Positions 57,310-64,000 of a stretch of 64,000 bases of DNA are shown piece by piece. The notes beneath the pieces are model-generated. The model saw only the letters and a program-made list of their open reading frames with translations, was not told where the DNA came from and did not search any database. The DNA is from Blasia pusilla (Eukaryota > Marchantiophyta > Marchantiopsida > Blasiales), in contig CM114272.1 of assembly GCA_050084515.1 (NCBI GenBank), positions 23,126,001 to 23,190,000 of the forward strand, given 5' to 3'. Within the stretch, counting starts at the first letter, position 1; every line of letters starts with the position of its first letter. Made by a program: the position numbers and the translations under genes.

Positions 57310-60300
57310 ATGATGGAGGTGAAGGAGGAAAGTGAAGTGCCTGTGGGTGGATTGGCAGGGATTTTGATCACTGCGTTTCTGGGTCTAGTCGTGGTGTTGA
57401 TCCTCACTCTGAAGCGGCAGCACTCGGCGAAGTTGTCAAAGTCTGCCGCGGAATTCGCCAAAGCGGAGGAAGCAGCACAGCAGTCGCAGTTGGCTCAGGT
57501 TTCCAAGAAAAGTGCTGCTGCGGCGAAACACAAAGCGATTGCATCTGAGAAGGTAATGACGGGTATCGATGTGCACACTTAAATGAGAGTGCACTATGCG
57601 TCGAGGTCGACTCTTTTCAGAGCTGACAATGTGACCTAATTTGTGGGACTTGCGAGAGTATTCAACTCTCGAATTTTGATCGAATGTGGGGGTTGGATCG
57701 GTCTGCTTGAACGATCGAGTAGATTCCGATGTACAGGAGAAAGAATAGGTTCTTTAATCTTTTCTTTGCAGTCAATTTCTTTCCAGGAACTCAGCGAATC
57801 CGTTAAAACTGTTGAAAGATCTCTCCTAGCAATCCAAAATTGTAAAAATGACGCGATTTCTTCACAATGTAGAATGCTCATTTTCAGGCTTCACTGTCAG
57901 AATTGGACCGATCGCTCATGTTCTTACTGATGGTTTTGGATCGATGGCTTTCTAGAAGAAGAGAATATTCCGTCGTGCCTTGATTTTTTTAGAATGCCGT
58001 CCAAGAGACTTCTGATGATGAAGGCTGCGAATCTGAGTGTCGCGTCAATTTCTGAAAGAACGGGGGAATTCTTGGTTGGCTTTTCATCAGGCCCATGCTC
58101 CACGGCATCAGTTGGATCTTGTTACCTTGAAAGGACATGGCGATGCTGTGACCGGTGTGGCATTTACTTCCAACGGTCGAGGTCTTGCCACAGGTTTGTT
58201 CACTGTTCAATCCAACCTGGTTGATGTGAAGATTGGTACAGCATTCCCTATGAATTCTGTTCTAAATTCCCCTCAATCCAGTCAAGAGTTTATGTCAATC
58301 TTCTCGAATCTCCTAGCGTCCATGTGACCAGAACTTTCAATAATGAAATGTCAATTCACCCTAACCAGGCACTGCATGTGAGATGAACAAAGAGGTTCTT
58401 GGTAGTAACCTGAATGGAGATTTGCTTGGAAGATCTTAAATTGTGCGTAATATGGATTTTGCTCTTTACTCTCGAAGTTGTGGCGTATGTCAACTGGGTC
58501 TGGTGCAGCTTCACATGAATTTGATAGTGGTGCGAATTTGGCACAAATCAATGTATGGGAACCCTGCCATTTAGGACAGTTTATTACTTGAGGGTTTACT
58601 CCAATCCAAGGTGGCATTTCCTTCTCAGTAGCCAGTTTACTGTTGGGTTAGGGATGTTTGTTTACTTGATGACAGTTGTTTCAAAGCTTCCACTGACATT
58701 TATGGTTGGGTGGGTTGCTATTCAGCTTGTGCAGACCAAGTGGTTCGAGTCTTCAAGTTAGAGGATGCGTTCAGCAAGAGTTTCAAGTATGATTTCCACC
58801 TGTCTGCAATGATCGTGTGTATTAATTACAGAGCAATAATGAGTTTGTGTGTCATTAAGCAATGACTTTACATTCCTGCCATAGCATGCTCTTTGGAAGT
58901 TCAGCAACTAATCTTGGGATGTAGTCATTAGAGGCTCATAGGTGATGTTTTGCCGTTATAGTTTCTGACCCTTGTTCATGTCCCAGTTGAAGTTTCCTAC
59001 AATTGCAAGAACGGACCCTCCCTGGATGCTGCACGTTACACTTTCTAGGATTTGGCTTGCACCACAAGTTTCATCAATTTATGGGCAAACACTGACACAA
59101 CTTGTTCTCCCCACCTTCAGGTTTTTACGTCTAAATCTACCCAGGGGCAACACTCCAACCGCTGTTGTGTTTGGGGAGGGTGCATCTCAATTAGTAGTCG
59201 CAACTCAAGACATTGGAGGAGCTGGCTTGTGTATGTTTGCTTCTGGAGGTGGCAAAGCAGCAGCTGAAGCAAAACAACAAGGAAAGCTACCAATTCCGGA
59301 AATTAAATGGGAGAATCACCACATACATGACAGGAAAAATATCCTTGCTCTGGTTGGGGCCCCTTCATTATATGGCAGTGGAGATGGCAGTGTCATTGTG
59401 GCTACTTGCTCTGATGGTTAGTCTTCAATATGGTTCATCCAACCAATGTGCAAGAGCTCTTTACTTGCTATCACCTTAGTCTATTCTTTGCAAAGAGGTT
59501 TTATCTTACCTTATCTGTCACTCGGTGCTGATTTCTTGGAACGAAGGTGGTCTCAAGCTCACGTACTTGCTTCGGTGTTGCAGAAACAGACATTAAGCTC
59601 TGGAAAGCTTCTGATGGCAAGAGTGTTGGAGGAGTAGATACCAATCAGTTGAAGAATACTATGGCAGCCATATCTCCTGATGGCCGTTTCCTTGCCGCAG
59701 CAGCATTCACTGCAGATGTTAAGGTTGTGCTAGAGCTCAGAAATAGACTGACCCGTAGTCAAGCCGTCCATGGAACATCAAAGAAGATAGCCTTGCAGAC
59801 GTTTGAGCTAATTCAAGCCGAAATTTCAGTTTGCGTTCTTAACCCTTGATCGCATATGTGAGCAATAGACAAGTATTGGATTATGTTGTTAACACCGGCT
59901 GATACTTTACATGCAGGTATGGGAACTTCTGTACGGTAAGGATGGACAAGTTCGAGGAGTGGAAAAGGTCATGCAGCTAAAAGGACACAAGGTGTGATGC
60001 TCCTAAAATTTACTTCATACCTCATTTTGCTCTCCATTTGTTTTGAAAGGTGGTAGTTCTGTAATTAATATAAGTTTTTCGGGTAAACTGGGAACACTTT
60101 GTTCTCTGAAGTACTCATTTCTGTTCCAGTTGCTGTTGATAAATCTGAGTTTGGAAAGTCGTGCATTTTGGAATCCCTTTTTCAGAATTGCTTGAACATT
60201 AGAATTTTTAACGGCGTAGAATTTTAACGGGGGAGAGAATAATCATTATCTCAGAATTGGTTAACATGTTGCTTTTTGACTGGAGACAGAGTGCTGTCAC

Positions 60301-61241
60301 ATGGCTGTGCTTCACCTGGGACTCTGAACGTATGATCACTGCGTCTAAGGATGGGACAATACGAATCTGGAATATCAATGGTGAGTCTGAGTTTACATTC
60401 TTCATGGTCCCAGAACAGTGTTCCCCTTTTTTGGATGATCAACAATCACAAATAGTCTGAATGTTTTATCTTGAAGTTTGGGTATTCTGATCGGAGTTCT
60501 GACATTCGATTGCAGTTAGATACCACCTGGATGAAGATCCCAAATGTTTGAAGACCTTTCCAATACCATTACACAATGCAAAGGGAGAACTTTTGCTCAT
60601 TGATAGACTTGCAGTATCTCCAGATGGTAAAGTCCTGGCAGTGACCCATGGCTCATTGTTACAATGGCTAAGCACTGAAACTGGGGAGGTGCTGGACACT
60701 GCTGAAAATGCTCATGAAGGTAAACGCTTGAAGACACATATTTGCATATCACACAATGATTATTAGCTTTTGCAATATATGCGGCCATTTGGATTCGACT
60801 GGTTCTAATTCATTTTGCATTGAATGTTCTGTCTGTTTACAGGTGAAATTTTATGCTTAGTTTGGTCTCCTCAGCCTGTACCCACAGGTATGTACTTACT
60901 TTCCAAGCAACTAATCATATGAGATATCACAGCTCTAAGAACTCTTTTTGAGCAACAAGTGACTAAAAATTACGTCTGGAAGTGTGCTGAGGTTAAAGCT
61001 GTAGGACTTGAGCACTTAAGAAAAAGAAACGAGATCTATGTAAGGGAATAAACTAGGATCCTCTTATGTAAAAACCGGATCATAGATATGCTCCGTTTTT
61101 TAGTGAAGAGGGGTCGATGATCAGCTAATTGAGTTTGCTGGATGTTGTTACTGTGGATCAGATCGAGGTAAGGCACCAATTTTGGCAACCGCTAGCGTGG
61201 ACAAAAGAGTGAAGCTGTGGATTTCACCGATATCACAGTAG
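57310..61241 (+). CDS. TBL2-like WD40/transducin protein with N-terminal membrane anchor, 10 exons
   Basis: Exons 57310-57552, 58091-58193, 58726-58786, 59121-59416, 59584-59723, 59917-59991, 60290-60380, 60516-60719, 60843-60887 and 61162-61241 join in frame with GT-AG borders to 445 residues and end TAG. The N-terminus has one membrane segment (GLAGILITAFLGLVVVLIL), then an Ala/Lys-rich helix. WD40 repeats follow: LVTLKGHGDAVTGVAFTSNG, VVRVFKLEDAFSKSFKFLRL (across an intron), VDTNQLKNTMAAISPDGRF, AAAAFTADVKVWELLYG, LKGHKSAVTWLCFTWDSERM, ASKDGTIRIWNIN, LAVSPDGKVLAVTHGSLLQW and LATASVDKRVKLW. The layout matches transducin beta-like 2; the animal protein is ER-anchored and binds the kinase PERK, while the plant role is not established. 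The second of two adjacent ATGs (57313) could also serve. Confidence 0.93.
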
Positions 61242-62709
61242 ATGATATCTTGATGTACCAATCAAGTTAAATATTAGGACATTGCCATATCCTACCAAAC
61301 AACCAGATACATGTATACTAGCAGTCAGTTTTGTCTCCCGGAGAATTCTCATGTATCACAACATAGTTAAAATGGAATCATAAATCGCACACGAGTTTGA
61401 ACAACTCTTCAGGCTTTCTGGTTTAACTCTGGCAAAGAGCAGATTTCATGTTGAATATAAGAGTTTTCAATATGGGAATTAGTTTTCTGCTGCCTCTGTA
61501 TCAGCTCGAGAGAATCATTGTGTGAAGTGAGTTAAGTAGTCATTAATGAAAATTTTCAAACAAGAGTCCATCTCTAACAGGGGAAATTTTGGCAGACTTG
61601 TTGCACATTTTGATCCATTCTACACCTGCCATGAATTTGACAGCTACCTTTGTCCACCCAGCCTGCAAGAGCGACTGCTTATCTGTTGTTTCTACTTTGT
61701 TTCCATGCTATCTAGCCGGTACATCTGTGAAGCATATTACGAGTCTGTTGTTGAAACTCTTTTCAAGAGAATGTCCAAAAGCATGGATAAATAAACCTCC
61801 AGGTTTATTGTGATTAGAAGGCATGCAAAATTTCCTGGGGATTTGTGATCCAGGGGTGATGCAGAGTGAGCACATTTTCATTACCTCGTGCGGTTGCTAC
61901 CGCTGAGAATTGAACCCTCAATTTCAGTCTGATGTTGTAGTAGACTGACGTTCAATTGGAAACTCAAGCATACTTCTCGAAACATCGGAACAAAGCCTGA
62001 AACAATTAGAGCAAGGAAAGCCGCAAAAATATACTGGGCGCTGAATTTGAAATGGACATAAGAGTAGTCTGTGGCTCCTTAGTGCCCATTTCGACAGTTT
62101 TGGAAACTACGTCATAGCCGGACCTTTGGGTCAGCCAGCTTGCTTTTGGATGATCGCTCTGGAAGCTGGCCTGATGAAGCGATGGAATCTTTTAAGGATG
62201 CTGGAAGTGAACACTGTTCTTTTCAGTGATGAGCTTGCTTTGGACGAGGTCCAGCAATCGTCATGGTGTCTACTGCGACAACATTCATTCCACATTTATA
62301 TTCACGTGAGGAATACTGACAACGCTCAACTCATCTAAACCACAATATATTCACATCGTGTGGTGCAAAGAAGAATACACCGTGATTACTCCTAAATGTG
62401 GTTGTCAACGTACAGTTCCCAAGTCATGCAGTGCGAGAGAGCAAATTCTCCTGGAATCACACTAGAGATTCCAGGAGAATTTCTAGTGTGATTCTAGGAG
62501 GAAAGTCTAGGAAGATTTTGACTACACTTAATAGATGTCCCAAGTAAGTCAAAGAGACGGACACTCTTCCTCGAAAGGTTTAGAGACATGCAGAGGTCTC
62601 AAAACAACTTAAAGCGACTACGCCCTTGAGGACACTCCGAGGTGCCAAACAACTAAAAGTAACTCGTATCTACGAACCTTCTGAACGAGCATAAAAATGG
62701 GAAGAGAAG
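61242..62709. other. 3' flank and intergenic region with a short hairpin
   Basis: No further gene is recognised. Part will be the 3' untranslated region of the TBL2-like gene. At about 62450-62505 a small inverted repeat (TCCTGGAATCACACTAGA against TCTAGTGTGATTCTAGGA) surrounds a 15-nt centre that itself resembles one arm. Frames at 61546-61813 and 62126-62338 carry no recognisable domain. Confidence 0.5.
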
Positions 62710-64000
62710 TCACGGATACACCAAGCCGAATCCCGAAGGTTCCTTCATGCCTTGCTTCAGGTTTTTGTTGTTTAAATAACTACTCTGACAGCCGTCAAGA
62801 CGAGGTCTTACTGGGCACCTGATCGCTTCTTTACCTGTGCTTTCTTTCGAAGCGCTTGAAGGCTCACTAACGGTCCAAGCACAACCCCCTCTAGAACTCT
62901 TCCCAAGAAATCGCATGCTTCCATTCTCCTTTTCCCAGTCACCTTCTTTCGGTGGTGAGTCTTGAATTTTTGCCTTGATTGAAACTGCAATCATGACGTT
63001 AGATGTTCACAGATATCATGTGGTTGGTAAGATGGTACCGAGAGATGGATTAAGGTGGTCAGATCTGGAATAAGTAGTTACATGTCTTTCAGAAGCTTTT
63101 CTTGAGGTAACGTGAGATCAATGTCGGTGTGAAGTTGTGGTTTTGGAACCTCGTTGGGTCTGTCATTTTTTCTTGATGGGTTCTTCATCCCATCTTCTTT
63201 AATTCATGGATTCTATTTGCTCTTAGCACGTTATGACTCAGTTAGCTGATGGTCCTAGAGTGGAAATTGAGAAGTACGTTGATTTCTTAGAAAAGTGTTT
63301 ACCTGTTTGAACGGTGATTTCAGCAGGAGGTTGAAGAAAAGCGGCTGCCCAACCTCTGAGAGTGAAAGGCTCGCTGTCGCCTACTCTGACGTCAATCCGA
63401 GAGCTCTGATTTCTTGTGCGCTCCTGCTCTTCGTCTGCCAGTTCCTGCGCAGAATCTTGATATCCATCTCTTAAGTAAGTCGATGTTGAGGATTTAGTTG
63501 ACACTTTCCCCCATTCTGCTCTGGCTTCATCTGCTGCTAATTGGGGTCTGGATACATTTACGGATGGGCAGCATCTGCTGTCCGATGGCTGTTGAGAACC
63601 TTGGAGCCCATAAAGTCGAGGTGTTTGTTCTAATTCCCATTCTGCCTTAGGTTTGGATGTGTACGTTCCAATCAGGTTTGATACCCTATCACTGGCTCCA
63701 TCCATATTCTTGCGACCAGTGTGGTTTGAAACCCTATCGCTAACTCCTTCCTTGTCCTTGCAATCAATATTAGCACCTCCTGATTGTAGACAATTCTGAA
63801 GACTTGCGGCATGATTGTTACTCTGAACCTGCTCGTCCATTCCTCTTGCTCGGACGTAGCTAGAATGAACATGGCCGTTGTTCTGTAATCCATTTTCCCA
63901 CATGGCTTTGCCTACACTTTCAGGTTGCCTAGATTGTTCCTCCTCCTGTGTTGAACCGTATGGAATCAAAGGTCCCAAAGAGGATCCAAGTTCGAGCATT
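62710..64000 (-). CDS. 3' end of an unrecognised protein-coding gene (at least two exons)
   Basis: The exon 64000-63303 is open through the right edge and ends CAG/GTAAAC. The next exon starts after TTGCAG at 62984 and keeps the frame (phase 1), running to TGA at 62712-62710. The visible product is about 320 residues, hydrophilic and low in complexity, with many Ser, Gln and Glu and no membrane segment. An internal repeat is visible (GVSDRVSNHTG, GASDRVSNLIG). Toward the C-terminus are RGWAAAFLQPPAEI and GFGLVYP. I do not recognise the family. The two exons joining in phase over about 230 residues without a stop supports a real gene. Confidence 0.6.

Noticed and set aside
62440-62510. Transcription terminator or microRNA precursor at the 62.45-kb hairpin
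   Set aside because: The stem is short (about 18 bp) and next to no gene end that needs it; plant microRNA features could not be shown.

Overview
The window looks like nuclear DNA of a green plant. It has spliceosomal introns with GT-AG borders, an importin-5 gene whose residues resemble plant members of the family, a transducin (TBL2-like) gene, and a decayed copy of cpSRP43, a gene of the chloroplast targeting pathway. The dense, nested transposon load, a chromodomain Ty3/Gypsy element, and Gypsy elements carrying a DNA methyltransferase or a PHD finger suggest a non-seed streptophyte (bryophyte, lycophyte, fern or close algal relative). That placement is an inference; no sequence here fixes the species.

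Layout. 69-6704 (minus) is importin-5, read as 17 exons, with its 3' end off the left edge. 6705-10880 is its upstream region plus unassigned DNA. 10880-17508 (minus) is a Ty3/Gypsy element with a long LTR-like block, protease, a C5-cytosine methyltransferase domain and the start of reverse transcriptase. 18160-19840 (minus) is transposase copy C. 20905-21558 (minus) is the cpSRP43 fragment. 23480-29373 (minus) is a broken multi-exon gene pairing a ParB/sulfiredoxin-like motif with a DNA methyltransferase-like domain. 30500-33731 and 36566-39974 (plus) are transposase copies A and B, with a chromodomain Gypsy fragment (34659-35750, minus) between them. 39975 onward is an LTR that cut copy B. 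42790-44940 (minus), 47190-48970 (minus) and 50520-52850 (plus) are further decayed Gypsy elements; the last two end in PHD fingers. 53604-55127 (minus) is a hAT-type transposase fragment. 57310-61241 (plus) is an intact 10-exon TBL2-like WD40 gene. 62710-64000 (minus) is the 3' end of an unrecognised gene.

A short palindromic repeat of about 27 bp (half-site GCAACCCGTCGGA) recurs in clusters from about 17.5 kb to 49.5 kb. It fills introns and flanks of the transposase and ParB/methyltransferase-like genes, and its two arms change together. Together with the methyltransferase-bearing retroelement and the ParB-like gene, it is the least explained part of the window.

The two clearly functional genes lie at the ends: nuclear import at the left and an ER-anchored WD40 protein at the right. 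The roughly 46 kb between them is almost wholly transposon-derived. All identifications come from reading motifs by eye; no database search was run.
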